Counted from the first letter of the stretch, positions 35,266-47,090 are shown. The stretch: DNA of 64,000 nt from Brasenia schreberi (GCA_036023115.1 JAYKKT010000061.1:16184501-16248500); one strand, 5' to 3'. Numbers and translations: made by a program. The notes: generated by a model from the sequence alone, not told the origin.

Positions 35266-35750
35266 TTTTTTATCCTAATAATGATATGTCCCCCAAAAAA
35301 TTAGTGTAGCATGTGAAACCTAACATTTCATAAAACAATGGTCTTATTAGGATACTTCTCGCCCAATTCCCCGTAGGTTACCAAGCAGTTGCTCTCCCAT
35401 ACATTAGATTACACCATATCACTCCCGACATGATTCCACTGCTGGAGCTGGCATTACAATGGTTTGTCCATTTTCGCCATTCCATCACAAATTATCAAAC
35501 TAAAGTTACTTGATCCATTTAGATTGATCCCTCTGGCTAAAACTTCCACGTCTGTTCATATCACCACTAGTTCATCTTGCCCTACAGGGGGCATGAAATA
35601 CTAGCGATTATCGTGCTCTCTCTGGAGTTCTTATCGCAAAAGAAATCAATTTTCAGGTTAAACTACACGTGGTAAGCTTCAATTTCAAGTAAAGAGCAAA
35701 CATCATAAATGGATGAACAAAGGAGGAATGGTAAAAAGATACGAGCTCAC
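35266..35750. other. probable intron of the DUF2232-like gene
   Basis: This is non-coding sequence between the truncated Copia and the splice donor at 35750. No exon is recognised in it. Confidence 0.4.
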
Positions 35751-36096
35751 CTCGATCGCGAGTGAATTACTCAGGTAATAAATCAATCCGGTGACAGCCG
35801 CAAACTTCGCGCACTCAACGAGCCTCAGCGTGCTCCGATAAACATCGCCATCGATCGATATAGCCACATTATCTGCCACGACTCCTTCGATATTATTGGC
35901 CAAAGTTTCAGAAGATTCGTTCTCTACCGCGTTAGCAATACTGAAAGTCTTGCGAAGACTGTGAGGTGCAAAATCTTGGTACCGCCCATGTGGAGAGTCG
36001 ATAAAATATTGGTCCTTGATGGAAGAAATTAGGAAAAAGAAGGGAGGTTCTGCATAGAGAGAAACCCTTGTTAGAGCTCAAAAACAATGACTTCAT
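35751..36096 (-). pseudogene. first exon of a DUF2232-like plastid membrane-protein gene, frameshifted
   Basis: The minus-strand frame ends YRSTLRLVECAKFAAVTGLI, then YYLSNSLAIE, directly followed by a consensus donor (GAG|GTGAGC, intron starting at 35750). From memory this matches the first membrane segment of plant plastid DUF2232-like proteins ('LVE.A.FAAV.GL.Y.LSNSLAIE'), where an intron often follows. The upstream ATG at 36096 opens a Ser/Arg-rich transit-peptide-like frame (MKSLFLSSNKGFSLCRTSLL), but that frame meets TAA at 35934-35932. The conserved frame is offset by one base. So either a 1-bp indel has broken the gene or there is an unrecognised splice. The middle exons were not found between here and 30002. 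Confidence 0.5.
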
Positions 36097-36493
36097 GGTT
36101 CAAAGAGATGATGAGGATTGTTCCCTCATCCGCTTCTCGTCATTAAAAAGCACCTCCGAGGCAGCCTCTTCTTATACGCGCATTTGGATTAACACATGGA
36201 GAGAGAGAGGAGGGGGGGGGGGGTCATAATGATTCGGGTTAACTCGGTAGTGGTACCAGGCTGACCGCATTTTCACGAGGAAACGGTGACACGTTTCTAA
36301 AATAATATTCATCAAAAGGTTTTGGAGTTAAAATGTAACCCGACCTCTACAGTGGCATACTAAAAGCTATTTGAAGTGGGATTGTGGTGTTGATTGATTA
36401 AAAAGTTTTCTTATGATTCCTTCTCACTTGATTTACCTTACAACGTTGGGATGCCAGCCAAAAGTGACAAAATGTTTGCTTTAGTTGTCGTAA

Positions 36494-36539
<46 letters not shown>

Positions 36540-37355
36540 CAGTATATTTCTCAAACCATCTACCTTTTGTCATATTCTTGAATATCATCTGGTTAAATTT
36601 AAAAGTAAAAAACTAAAATTATGCAGTTTATAAGTATTTTTAATTCATGTGTATTTTTTACTCGTACGTGACATGTATCTCGATATCATGAGGCTAGATA
36701 TGACTGATTCAGAACTGGACCAACGGTTTTAACCAAAACAATGAGAACACCGTTACGACATCATACTGTGCCATTTCAACAGAAACTTGAAATATGAAAG
36801 ACGGTTTTTTCTTGACTCGACACACTCATTGTTGGAATGGTCTATTTTACATGACACTCGCAAGGAAACAGAAACCACCCAATTCACATATCAGACAGAA
36901 AAAAGGGAAATATTTCGCACAACCATTATAACGAAATCTTCTCATTGACACTAAAACAACAAGTTCGAACGAAATCAACACTTGTGTGTGTGTGTGTCTG
37001 TGTGAGAGAGAGAGAGATTTCACCATAGCTGCGAGAACGGCGGTGATTGCGAATGCAACAAGCGCGAGACTGTCATCGTCTCTCTCTCTCTCTCTCAAGC
37101 GAAGGTTATCTTGTACCTTCTAAGTTTGGGAACGAAGAAAGATGGTAAAAGGGGAAGTGTGACTGAGATCTCGCGGAAACGGCATCGGTAAAGGTGCTGC
37201 CATAATTACCTAGTTACCCTTATCACTTTCATCATATTGTTTTTTTCTTCTTTTTTCCTTTCCACACTCCTCCATAGTTAAAAGTTGTTTGTGGTTGAGG
37301 GCCTTTCTAGATCTCATCCTTACCATTCCGTCAAAAAAATCTGATGGTTGATATT
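36097..37355. other. spacer with microsatellites
   Basis: It holds a GA run leading into twelve G (36199-36223), an (AT)n run (36497-36534), a GT/GA run (36983-37017) and a CT run (37079-37096). A minus-strand ORF at 37098-36847 starts in the CT repeat and has one hydrophobic stretch only; I do not regard it as a gene. Confidence 0.55.
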
Positions 37356-39665
37356 AGTAGATGTAGAAATTTTATTCCAAAGTATATGTAGAGACTTGAA
37401 ATAAGCTTTCACACACTACATCGTGTGCGAGCGTGCCAGTCAGTTTTACTTAAACTAGCAAAGTTGTATTTTCTGACTTTAATGACGATTGTGGGAAAGT
37501 GAGATCTTTTCAGCTTAGGCCTTCTTCAACCGGTGCTCAAAGGTTAGCCTAGACGCTTTAAGGATTGGTTTGAATTAAATGTGTTTTCAAAATCCACTTT
37601 CAAATCCAGATTGCTTAATTAAATTCGTAAAACTAGGTCTTGAAAAGATGTATTTTAAATTTCTGAAAAATAGAAACTGATTCTGTTTTCAAAACTTTTT
37701 CCTAAATTTTTCTTATAGCTTTTGAGTCTCCAAAAATCACAAAACTTTTACAATGAGTTGATACAAGTATGGAGATTAAGAAACTATTTTTATTCTAATT
37801 TTTTGTGCTTTAATTGTACAGAATTAAATCAAATATTTGCCTCTACTCAAGCGTTCAGAACTGATATGTGACAAAAATACAAAGGTTTATAAAAACAATT
37901 GTATCTCGATGCACATATATCCGATCTTTATGAACTTAATCTTGTTGGAAAGCTATAAATGTTAGCTTTTTAATGAGACATTCAATAAAATTGGATCACT
38001 ACAAACAAAGTTATAGGATAATAACCCAATCTCTATTGCAGAAAACACAAACTGTACAGATTTAGTTCTAGATTTGTTTGATTTTTCCCAATTTTATTTA
38101 TGTGGCTATATGACCCTAAAATTCTTGAAAATTTTATTATAAGTGAGATGATGTGTAAAGATTTAGTGTACAAAATTTTATATCATTTGGAGTAGAGAAC
38201 AAGAAATTAAAAATAAAATATCAGATAGATGGAGGATGTAGAAAACAGATTTTCGTGTTTAGAATATACATGAATGCATTCCATCCGAAATTTAAGACAA
38301 ATCACAGCAATTTCAAAGTAAATGACTAAAGAAAATAATGTAAAGTATAATCATAGCTTAAGTATAGAGGGGATTAGGAGATATCAGATATTACAATGTA
38401 TAGAGGGGTATAAGAAACTGAAAATCAAATACATAGAAGACATCTAATGAAATGAAATTGGACAACAAATCAACTAGCTATTACATCAATGGGGAGAGAC
38501 AATTGCTCCTTAATTACAACCCCTTTAATTGAATGAAAGAAGGAGAATAGAAATCAATAAGAAAAGGGGAGAATTGACCTTAAACAGAGGCTCCTTGGGC
38601 GGATTTGATGGATATGACTTGGGGTGGGCAACACCTCCAAGCCTCTTCCTCTCTCTTTCTCTCTTTTTGTCTCCCTCTCTCTTTCTTTTCCTCTCTTGCT
38701 GCAACTATTCTACTCTCTCTCTAAAATCTTTCAACCCTTCCTTCAATGCCTCAAACCCAACCCTCAAAACCTCTATTTATAGGCTCTAAGTGGATCTCGA
38801 GTTGGGTATGGATTGATTCTTGGCCCAACACTTGATCCAGCCCATGAAGAGGTGTTTGGTCACATGACCTCACATGGGACTCATGGTAGTCTCCCTTAGC
38901 CAAGTTAAGTCCAGCCCCATCTGGTGAGGGCTAGGCACGGCCTAGTTCGGTGCCATGCTTATGCAGTGTGGCCTGATGCGGCCCGGTTAGGTGCAGTCTG
39001 CTGTGATGCAGTCCGGCTAGGTTCGGTCTTGGTGCCATATTTGATGAAGTCCCGACTAAGCATGGCTTGGCTTGGTTCGATTCTTGGTCCTCCTTTAGTC
39101 CATGACCTAGTCCTCTTAATCTATTGTCTTAGGCTAGTCCATGTCTTAGTTTAAGTCCAACACATCGGCTTGATCTTGATTGTAGTCGAGTCTTTGCCCT
39201 TGATCTTAGGCATATCTCTTTGATTTGGGTATGATCTAGCCCATGATGGTTTCGACTTCCTTAGCCACTCAAGACTTCATCCTTTGTCTTAGTCCATATT
39301 TGATGAATGAGCTTGGTCCTTGAATTCTTACTTTTGCTTTGAGATTGGATTGGGATGCTTGTTGATCTCGCTTTGGCCCTGAGATCGTGCCTTCATCCTG
39401 AATCCTTGGCAGTGCTTTTGCAACTTCATCCTTATCCACCTTTTGAACTAGGCTTCATTCCATTTTTGGCTTAAATCAAAATCTTTTTAATTTTTTTAAA
39501 AACTTGTTTTGATAACTTCAAGTTTAAAAACACTTGATTTCAAAATAATGTTTTTGGTATTTTATGAAATTTGTAGGCTATATTTAAATCAGGGATTTTA
39601 AAACAAGCATATTGTTTCGAAAACATGCTTGGATATATTTTTGAAAATATTTTAGTGTGTTTATA
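37356..39665 (-). repeat. LTR A of Tat-like Gypsy element, minus strand
   Basis: In reverse this is collinear with 58679-60945. Shared features are the start (T(A/G)TAAACAC), a TATA box followed by a GA-rich leader, a block around 'cttgttg(g)aaa' and 'gatctttatgaact', the words 'tcgcgcacga/cacacgatgt' and the end around 'aaattt(c/t)ta/cca'. It follows a purine-rich CAAAGAGGGGCA on the minus strand, as a 3' LTR should, and the pol remnant upstream is on the same strand. The 37356 boundary is accurate to several bases only, and no clean target duplication was seen. Confidence 0.75.
38773..38781 (-). promoter_or_regulatory. TATA box of LTR A
   Basis: TATAAATAG on the minus strand, followed by a long GA-rich leader (38730-38630 read in reverse). 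The same TATA word and GA-rich follow-up occur in the LTRs at 45919 and 59739. Confidence 0.7.
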
Positions 39666-40880
39666 GATGCCCCTCTTTGGCATTAATCCAAATTTATTTG
39701 GATAATGGCAAAGAAAAAAACACCCCTTTGATTTTCTTTCCATATTCATCTTGAGAGTATGAATTTTTCTTCATTTCATAGCATTCATTTTCTCGGATTT
39801 TTGTGAAGGAGGGGATCTTAGCCAAAGGAGACTTGACCTTAAACAAAGTGGATGATCATGCATGACCGACCTCTTGATGGATGTATGCATGCATGGTGTT
39901 TAATGTAAATGAAATGTAGTGTGTATTTAGAGACCTCTTCATGAGGTTTATGAGCATGGCATGATGCCTATGAAGGCCGGTTGCCCCAAGTAAACTAATC
40001 CCCATGTTGTATCTTTTTTGATGTTTTGAGTTTTCAAATTTTCTTTTCAAACGGGAACTCCCTTTGGTTTCTATCAAAAGGATTTTCAATTTCTTACACT
40101 TCTCCTCATTCGAGCTTTAATACCCACTACTTAGCAGAGGTTTTGTAGGAAATTTTGAATAACATTTCAAAATTCAATTTCCCACACAATAAAGTCTAAC
40201 TCTCAAACAAAATGAAATCCAAATAAGGTCTTATTTCTACTCTGGGATTTTAATGGTAAACCTTTTTCATTGGGATAAGTTGTGGGGGATTTGGGAAAGA
40301 ATTCACCACGGTCCCCTCTAAAGCGTCTCGTGTTATAAGGCAAAAAAAATTGCTCCTTTGAGCTTTGGCTTTTTCTTTTCTTTTCTTTCAAAGGGAAACT
40401 CTATTTTGGAGGTTTTTGTTTTTCCTTTTCTTTTCTTTTTCTTTATGGAAGACTTTTATATTAGAGGTTTTGTTTTTCCTCCTTTTCTTTTGATTTTGCC
40501 AATTTTTCTTTTTGGAGAGAAATGAAGTGGGGAAATACTCATCCCTTTGGATACTCGATTCAGTCAAGTATATCCCATTTCCTAATAGCACCTATCATTT
40601 GAAAATATTTTGCTATTTTGAACTAGGCCTCATTTTGTAAGCCAAAGATTTTTGAAATGTTATCAAATGATTTTGAAAAATCTACTTTTCATAAAGCATC
40701 AATTCTCTCATTTAAGGTCACATAATCTATTTTGATCCTTCTTTCAAGAAGCTCAAAAGGAGACCCATTTTAAAATCTTTTAGAAAGACTTTAAAGTAGA
40801 CCCCATACATAATATTTTTTCAAGAATTGGGCATTTATATGGTCTGCTAAATTTCTTCACTCAACATCAATCAACCAATA
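39666..40880 (-). other. 3' internal region of Gypsy element A with polypurine tract
   Basis: Non-coding sequence between integrase and the 3' LTR. A purine-rich tract reads AAAGAGGGGCATC on the minus strand at about 39666-39678. A long polypyrimidine run on the plus strand (40370-40500) is the complement of an A/G-rich stretch of the element. Confidence 0.55.
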
Positions 40881-41893
40881 TACATTATTTGTGGTTGTCC
40901 CTCTTACAACATTGTGATCATCCCACTTGGGCCGCCATTTACCAAGTGGATGTGGGCCACAATGGTGGATAATTTTCAAGGCAAGGTCTCCCACTTTGAA
41001 GTAGTGAGCCTTCATATGCTTTTCAAAATGCCGGGCTATCCTTTACCGTTATGTATGTGCATGATCCATGACAAGAAGCCTTTTTTCATCAAGTAAATCA
41101 TGCTCGACCATCGTAGTTTGTTGTAAGGTCTCTATGGGCAATTCGAGTGCAAGAGATGTATGAAATGAATACAATTTTGTATGAATGGAAAGTATGACAT
41201 TTGTACCATAGACCAACTCGAACGGTGTGGAATTTGTGGGTGTACGGATGGAAGTCCTATAAGCCTATAAGGCCTCATCTAGCTTCTAATGCCATGTCCT
41301 ACCCTTCTCTAAAGTTTTCTCAATGATGCTTATGAGAGTTTTGTTTATGGCTTCAGCTTGGTTGTTGCCTTGAGGGTAGTAGGACAATGAGAAGTGTTGA
41401 GTAATGCCATAGTACTACATAACTTTTCCATCTTCTCATTTTTGAATGGGGTACCATTGTCCGACCGTAGGTCTCTTGGAACTCTAAATCAAGCTAAGAT
41501 ATTTTTCTTAATGAATGCCACTACATGTTGTCTTTGGACATTAGTCAAAGAAGTAGCCTCAACCCATTTAGAAAAATATTCAGTGGCTCCTAAAATAAAC
41601 CTATGTCCATTTGATGTAGTAGGTGAGATTGGTCCTATGATATCAAATGCCCACATGGTGAAGAGCTGTGGACTTATGATGGAATACAATGTGGATGATG
41701 AAATATGAATGGCATTTCCATGCACTTGACATTGATGACACTTCCTAACATTATTATGACAATCTTGCTTCAAAGTGGGCCAAAAATAACCCGCTCTAAT
41801 TATTTTCATGGCCATCATATTTGCATTGACATGACCCCCACATTCCCCATCGCGGAACATGCATAATGGTCTTAGCCTCATCATGATTGACAC
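40880..41893 (-). pseudogene. Gypsy element A integrase remnant
   Basis: The frame 41893-41489 gives the zinc-binding end (GYFWPTLKQDCHNNVRKCHQ) and the core start WAFDIIGPISPTTSNGHRFI, then EYFSKWVEATSLTNV. Further down in broken frames are the YYPQGNNQAEAINKTL motif containing the catalytic Glu (about 41390-41340), the 'W...L.EAL.AYRTS' helix and 'TPFELVYG' (about 41230), and a C-terminal GDL..K....P...GKW block near 40950. A plant Gypsy integrase is clear. Stops at several points inactivate it. Confidence 0.85.
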
Positions 41894-41895
41894 AT

Positions 41896-42240
41896 CTCAA
41901 TAAGATGCTGGTAAAACTTTTCTTATAAAGCACGCCTCCCAAAATCACATATCGGGTTGAAATTTTTCGAAAAAAAGCCTTATCCTTAAATGAAGCAAAT
42001 TTGGGAAATCTTTCATTTTCTAAAAAGTTTTTACTGTCTTGAATCCAACATTTTTCATTTGAATTTTGGTCATTTTGGTAAATTTCTAAATCATGGGTGG
42101 ATGGAGTGGGTAAATGTAGGATCTCTAGGGATCGAGTGCCCATAGTGGGGTTGATCCTTAGAGATGAACCTAAAGACGAGAGGGCATTTGCTATGGTGTT
42201 GTCCTCTCTACCTATGTGAGTGTGCATGATTTGAAAGAAT
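41896..42240 (-). pseudogene. Gypsy element A linker between aRH and integrase
   Basis: The frame 42227-41796 begins HTHIGREDNTIANALSSLGS, the usual end of the archaeal-type RNase H ('H..REDN..AD.L..L'). It continues through a loosely conserved linker to the integrase zinc region (YVILGGVLYKKSFTSILLRC). Confidence 0.75.
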
Positions 42241-42300
42241 CAACCAATTAGGTAGCCAATTCATGGTATTGAATGAGTTTTTCATTTTTGACTTGCTTGA

Positions 42301-42534
42301 TCATGTGGCTGAAACTTGGTTTACAACAAGCATGGAATCTCCAAAGACTTCAATACATGATGCCCCTAGATTTTTCAAAACTTTTAGGCCTTGTATGAGT
42401 GCCTCATATTCAGTCATATTATTTGAACATGGAAAATCTAGTTGGAATGCCATTGGGATTTCTCCCTTCTTGGGGGATATGAAAATGATTCCCACGCCTG
42501 CCCCTTGTTGATTCTTTGCCCCATCAAAGTACAT
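42301..42534 (-). pseudogene. Gypsy element A archaeal-type RNase H (aRH)
   Basis: The frame begins MYFDGAKNQQGAGVGIIFIS, then NNMTEYEALIQGLKVLKNLG and VFGDSMLVVNQV. The Asp, Glu and Asp catalytic residues of an RNase H are in place. A second RNase H of this archaeal type downstream of the retroviral-type one marks the Tat/Ogre lineage of plant Gypsy elements. Confidence 0.88.
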
Positions 42535-42735
42535 TTTTCATACTTGGTCTTCATTGCAACAATTTGAAAAAACATGATTTTGTAATTCGTTTGCAAAGAT
42601 GCGTTCATCGGGCATTTCATCAAGTATGGGATATGTATCTTCAAGGGATAACTCAACCACATGATCAGCTAAGGCTTGTCCCTTAATGGAGTTTTTGTGA
42701 TGAAATTTCAGATCATACTCCATTAAGAGGAGCTG

Positions 42736-43014
42736 TCATTTACCTAGCTTACCTGTTAGGATAGGTTTTTCAAAGAGGTGCTTGATAGGGACATGTTTAG
42801 ACACTATCCAAATTTCATGATCTAGGAAATAATGTCTAAACTTTTGGCAAGCCCATACAAAGGCCAAGCACATTTTCTCCATGGCTTGATAATTTCTTTC
42901 ATATGCTAATAGAGTTTTCGAAATATAGTAAATAGAATACTCCTTAAGACTATCATCCTCATGTTGAACAAGTAAGGCACCCAAAGCATTCGTATGAATG
43001 GAAATGTAGAGCAA
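42736..43014 (-). pseudogene. Gypsy element A first RNase H
   Basis: LYISIHTNALGALLVQHEDD, YYISKTLLAYERNYQAMEKM and KFRHYFLDHEIWIVSKHVPI are the canonical RNase H_like segment after reverse transcriptase. The catalytic Asp of the first strand and of the later DH motif are replaced (IHT and SKH), so it would be inactive even without the flanking breaks. Confidence 0.85.
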
Positions 43015-43059
43015 TAATGGTTTTCTTTACTTTGGAGGTTTTAAAATTAGAGGATTTAC

Positions 43060-43660
43060 CAAATAAGTTTTCAATCATTCCAAAGCTTTTTGGCAATCAG
43101 AATCCCAATCAAATTTAACCCCTTTTCTCAAAAGTCTATTAAAAGGTTCGCATCTTGTTGCTAAGTTGGAGATGAATCTCCAATTTGCTTGGAGTCGACC
43201 TTGAAGGCTTCGGATTTGGGTTAAGTTGCAGGGTGGGGGCATGTCTATGATGGCTCGACACTTAGAAGGGTCGACCTCTATGCCCCTTTGGCTAACCATG
43301 AACCGTAAGAGTTTTCTCGATTCTACTCCAAAAATACATTTTTGAGGGTTTAACTTCACTTTATAAAGCCTAAGTCTTTTTGCATGATTTCAAGAATATA
43401 ATAAATGATGCATTTTCATGTTCATGCAAGCAAGTACCTATTTTGACACACTTTGGGTTAGCCTCACTTCTTAGATTGACCTCTACGAAATCCCCTCCTA
43501 CAGAATTTGAGGGTTTTTCCAAATCAAGGATTCTATGAAATTCGGGAAGCTCAGAGGCTTGATCTTCCTCATGGATGAGGGGATCTTCCTCCTTGCTTTG
43601 ACCACTCTCAAGTGCTTTGATTTCTAGAGAAGTATCATGCAAGAGAGGGCTTATACACAA
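43060..43660 (-). pseudogene. Gypsy element A reverse transcriptase with internal deletion
   Basis: The frame 43359-43075 gives the RT thumb (KLNPQKCIFGVESRKLLRFM, VSQRGIEVDPSKCRAIIDMP). The frame 43660-43370 gives the linker that normally precedes RT (EVNLRSEANPKCVKIGTCL). Between them, at about 43370, the fingers and palm including the YxDD active site are missing: roughly 200 codons are gone with no intervening DNA. Confidence 0.85.
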
Positions 43661-43863
43661 TGGAATTATTCACAATGACATGGGATGATTTTGGTTTAAG
43701 AATGTACCTGGGTTTTGCCAAACCCAATTTTTAAACTTGCACATGATTTTGAAAGCCAAACTTTTTGGAATTTTTAATTTCTTCAATTTTTTTGGATTTT
43801 TGCAAACAAATGTTAGAAGGATGAACATTAAACTCACAAAACTTCTTTGATGTGAGTTTTCAC

Positions 43864-43940
43864 TTGAGTAGGCCTACCATCATTTGTCATTGTGAAAGGA
43901 TCCCTCATGCTTGTTTGAGTAGGCCTACCATCATTTGTCA
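43864..43940. repeat. filler-DNA scar at the junction of Gypsy elements A and C
   Basis: A 26-bp word (starting TTGAGTAGGCC) is present at 43864-43889 and again at 43915-43940. Between the copies, 43892-43916 is a 25-bp exact copy of 44173-44197 (GTGAAAGGATCC...). Homology to element D starts just right of this scar. Exact short patches amid diverged DNA indicate templated insertion during end joining. Confidence 0.75.
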
Positions 43941-43944
43941 GAAA

Positions 43945-45330
43945 GAACCTCAAACTTCCGCCTCAATCCTATTACTTGCTATAACCTGTCAAGAGGCATT
44001 TAATGTCCTTCAAATTAGACTACACTCATGATCCACACTATTGGGAGGGGACTGAGTTTTCACTCCATCTCGAGTAACGGTTGCAATTCTAATCTCAGAA
44101 ACCCCCACTAAGATGACAACTCTTGAGGAACCTTGAAAGGAGGCTCAAACTAAAGTCTTTACGACTCAAAGAGTGAAAGGATCCCTCATGCTTGTTTCAA
44201 CCAACACTTTGCATCCTTGCTCGAACAGTTCATTAGCAGTCATTACATCAGGACAAAAATCCACTCCTATGGAGAGTGTAGCCAATGTTCCATCAAAGAA
44301 TACAATAGTGAATACAAATGCACTAACTGATGACATTGTGCTCATAGGAGAAGTAACTCCTCCGCTACCTTGAGGAATCAAGACTCAAATAGAATTCATT
44401 CAATGCATTCTGTGTAAGTGTTTTGGGAAGGGCAAGTGCTCCAAGGTATTCTTTCTTCTTCACTTTACAGACTAACCACCAATAAAGATGTACATGTTCG
44501 ATCTCAATGGATATGCTTTGATCTCCAAAGAGCCACCAATTATCAACTACTGAGGCGCTTTGGAAATTGTCAACAGATGTTCGATCTTCATTCTTGATTG
44601 GAATATCTTGCATAACAACGAGCTCAATCAAGAGTATGGATTGGTGCCGAGAAGCTTGTGAGCATATTGACCATCTCAGATGCAACTTTGTACTCCCTCA
44701 CATCAGAGGTAGCCTCTATTTGGACCTACAATTTGAGGAGTCAAGCACAAGAAAAGTCAATGGTAGTGAAGAATCTTAGGACTCTGGAATGGGAGTACAA
44801 AGAGGCGAGTTGGCCTAGTTGGGACCTTGATTACCTTTGATAAGGTATTCACCTTGAGAGAAATAATCTTCTTTTATTCTTTTTTTATTCTTTTGGTTAC
44901 TGTATACTCATATTCATTGAATTAGTCAAATAAACAGTCCTTTCAAAATCAAAGGATAACATTTTTCAGGTATCTACCATTTATACTCCTTGTATGTTCT
45001 TTCCCTTCTATTTATGCTAATCTATATGCCCCGTCACGTGAAACCTTAGAGACTAGATATAGCTTATCCTAATTGAAAGACCGCTTTCCAAACTACGGAT
45101 CTTTTTAGACGATTGGTAGGATGGCCTTCCAAACTAAATCTATCTCTCTCGAAATTGTTTTACTCGAACATGTTTCTTGTATGCTTGAGTAACTTTCCAC
45201 TTATTGACAATTAAATTACCGAATGCTATTAAGTGGTCTTTGTCCACTAAACATACCAACCAAACCTAACACCATTCAACTATACATAGTAAGGGGTTGA
45301 ATGTACCAACCTAACACCAAAGCTCTTAAG
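43945..45330 (-). pseudogene. Gypsy element C: integrase C-terminal part and post-pol region
   Basis: Collinear with 62390-63830 of element D (shared 'ttgataagg(t/c)attcacct', 'accaattatca(a/g)', 'aaggtattc(t/a)' and others). The rightmost part (45230-45330, minus strand) encodes FGVRLVHSTPYY, the integrase segment just before the catalytic Glu, and below it come broken frames of the C-terminal domain. The frame 44685-44365 is a decayed post-pol ORF of unknown role. The integrase is interrupted at 45331 by the solo LTR. Confidence 0.7.
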
Positions 45331-45335
45331 AGAAG
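45331..45335. repeat. target-site duplication AGAAG (left)
   Basis: AGAAG immediately left of the LTR start TGTAAAC; the same five bases follow the LTR end at 48368-48372. Confidence 0.9.
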
Positions 45336-45918
45336 TGTAAACACTCCAAAATCAAATGATTTTTCAAAACAAACACCTGGTTTAAAAAATCCATTTCAAA
45401 ACCAAATTTTGAGTTTTCGAAAACCCAGGAGTTCCAAGAGCTTTAAACTTCTGTTAAAAACCCGTTCGAAATATGAATTTCTTAAACTCGGTCCAAGTCC
45501 CCATTTTGTAAAAAGCCAAATCCAACAGGTAGAGCCTGATCAAAAGAAGCTCTAAAAGCAGGTTCAAAAGCCCATAATTCAGCCTGGCTTGATAAAAGCA
45601 AGATCAAAAAGCAAAAGAAGAGCCCAGGCCAGAAGCAGACTTCAAGCCCAGAACATGAAATACAAAGTCAAGAGCATCAACCAATTCATCAGAAATCCAA
45701 GCCAAAGTTGGAAATATAAAAATTCAGTCGAAACGGAGTCCCGAAGGTGAGAAGGAGTTCGAACGAAAAGGTTGGGGAAAACCCAGCCCAAGACGGAGCA
45801 CTGATGAAGCTAGGGCCCACGAAAACTGTCTGTCTCAAAACGCCAAGAAGGACTGAAGAAACAAAAATTTGGATTGGATCTAGACCCAAATATCTAGATC
45901 CAGACCCAACCCCTTGCT

Positions 45919-45927
45919 TATAAATAG
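45919..45927 (+). promoter_or_regulatory. TATA box of solo LTR C
   Basis: TATAAATAG followed by GAGG and, 60 bp on, 'gaagagagagagagg'. The arrangement is the same as in LTRs A and B. Confidence 0.75.
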
Positions 45928-46179
45928 AGGTGAGGGGGGGCATAAAAAGTTCACGTGAATTCCATTGGGAGGCTTGAAGAGAGAGAGAGGCCATAAAGTA
46001 GGAGAGAGAAGGTTGGTAGGCTTGACTTTGGTCAAAGTGGGCTAGCCTTGTGGGCTTGATCAAGGGTATGGGTTCAAGCCTTGTATGGACCTAGACTCAA
46101 CCTAGGGCTGCACCAACATGAAGGATGGCTGCGACAAGGCGTGGACCAAGGGCTACACGAGGTGGACCGGCTCCAAGAG

Positions 46180-47090
46180 GTAGGTCTCTCAACCTAACCC
46201 CAAACTAGCCGCCCAACTCACCTAACCTAGTCCTAGTCGACCCATCTAACCTAGCCTTAAACGACCAACCTAACCTAGCCCATTTCACCTCCGACCTTGG
46301 CTAAAACCTAGCTCAGCCACTATCTAACCGACCTACCCCAACATAACCTAGCCTAGCCCACATTACCACCGACCTGCCCTCTCCTAGCCACCTTACCGCA
46401 TCCCTTATCCCCACTCACCTCGCCATAACCTAGTCGAACCCCTGCCCATTCACCCACTTGCCGGCAGGACCCCAGCCAGCCATACCTCGCACCGCCATAC
46501 CCACACCCGACTACCTATCCCTCAGCACCCTGTCCCTACTACCTGTCCCTCACCTTTCCCAACTCCCGCAGCACACCATAACACAACCCCAACGCAGTCC
46601 CACGCCCTTCACCTGTGCACCACCTGGCTCCCTGCAACACCTCGGCATGCTTGTCGCCTGCCGCAACACACCCTGCAGACCTGCCGTGTCTCCCCGGCGC
46701 GTCTGCCCCAACACTTGCCGAACTGCCACCCCTTGTCTCGCGCACCACTCCACTACCCCAGCACCTGTCCCGCGCACCACTCCAGCGCCCTAGTGCCACA
46801 CCACACCACACCCACCAACACCACCCTCCCTAGCACCATCTGCCGCACCTTAGTCCTAGCCATCATCCCACCTTAGTCGTGACCTACCAAGCTCCTACGG
46901 CCCAAACCAACCTAGACCTACCTAAGACCATACCCACTTAACTAGGACCACACCCTAGCCGTGACCCCCTTAGCTAGCCCATGCCTTGGCCGAACTATGC
47001 CCCTCTTAAGCCCTCAAGCACCCGACTGCCCCCAAGTCACCCTAAGCCTAAACCTCACATCTAAACCCACCTAGGGAGGCCTATCTATTG
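46180..47090 (+). repeat. C-rich, G-poor degenerate CCTAACCTAG repeat in solo LTR C
   Basis: About 900 bp made largely of variants of CCTAACCTAGCC and CCACC words, with very little G on the plus strand. Long open frames on both strands here (for example 46458-46793) follow from the composition; none has a recognisable motif. Confidence 0.8.

Noticed and set aside
36847..37098. Minus-strand ORF starting in a CT microsatellite
   Set aside because: The Arg/Glu start is the repeat itself, and the rest has one hydrophobic patch without homology that I recognise.
46458..46833. Long overlapping ORFs on both strands, Pro/Ala/Cys-rich
   Set aside because: They follow from the C-rich, stop-poor composition of the LTR tract. 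Frames on both strands are open at once and no motif is present.
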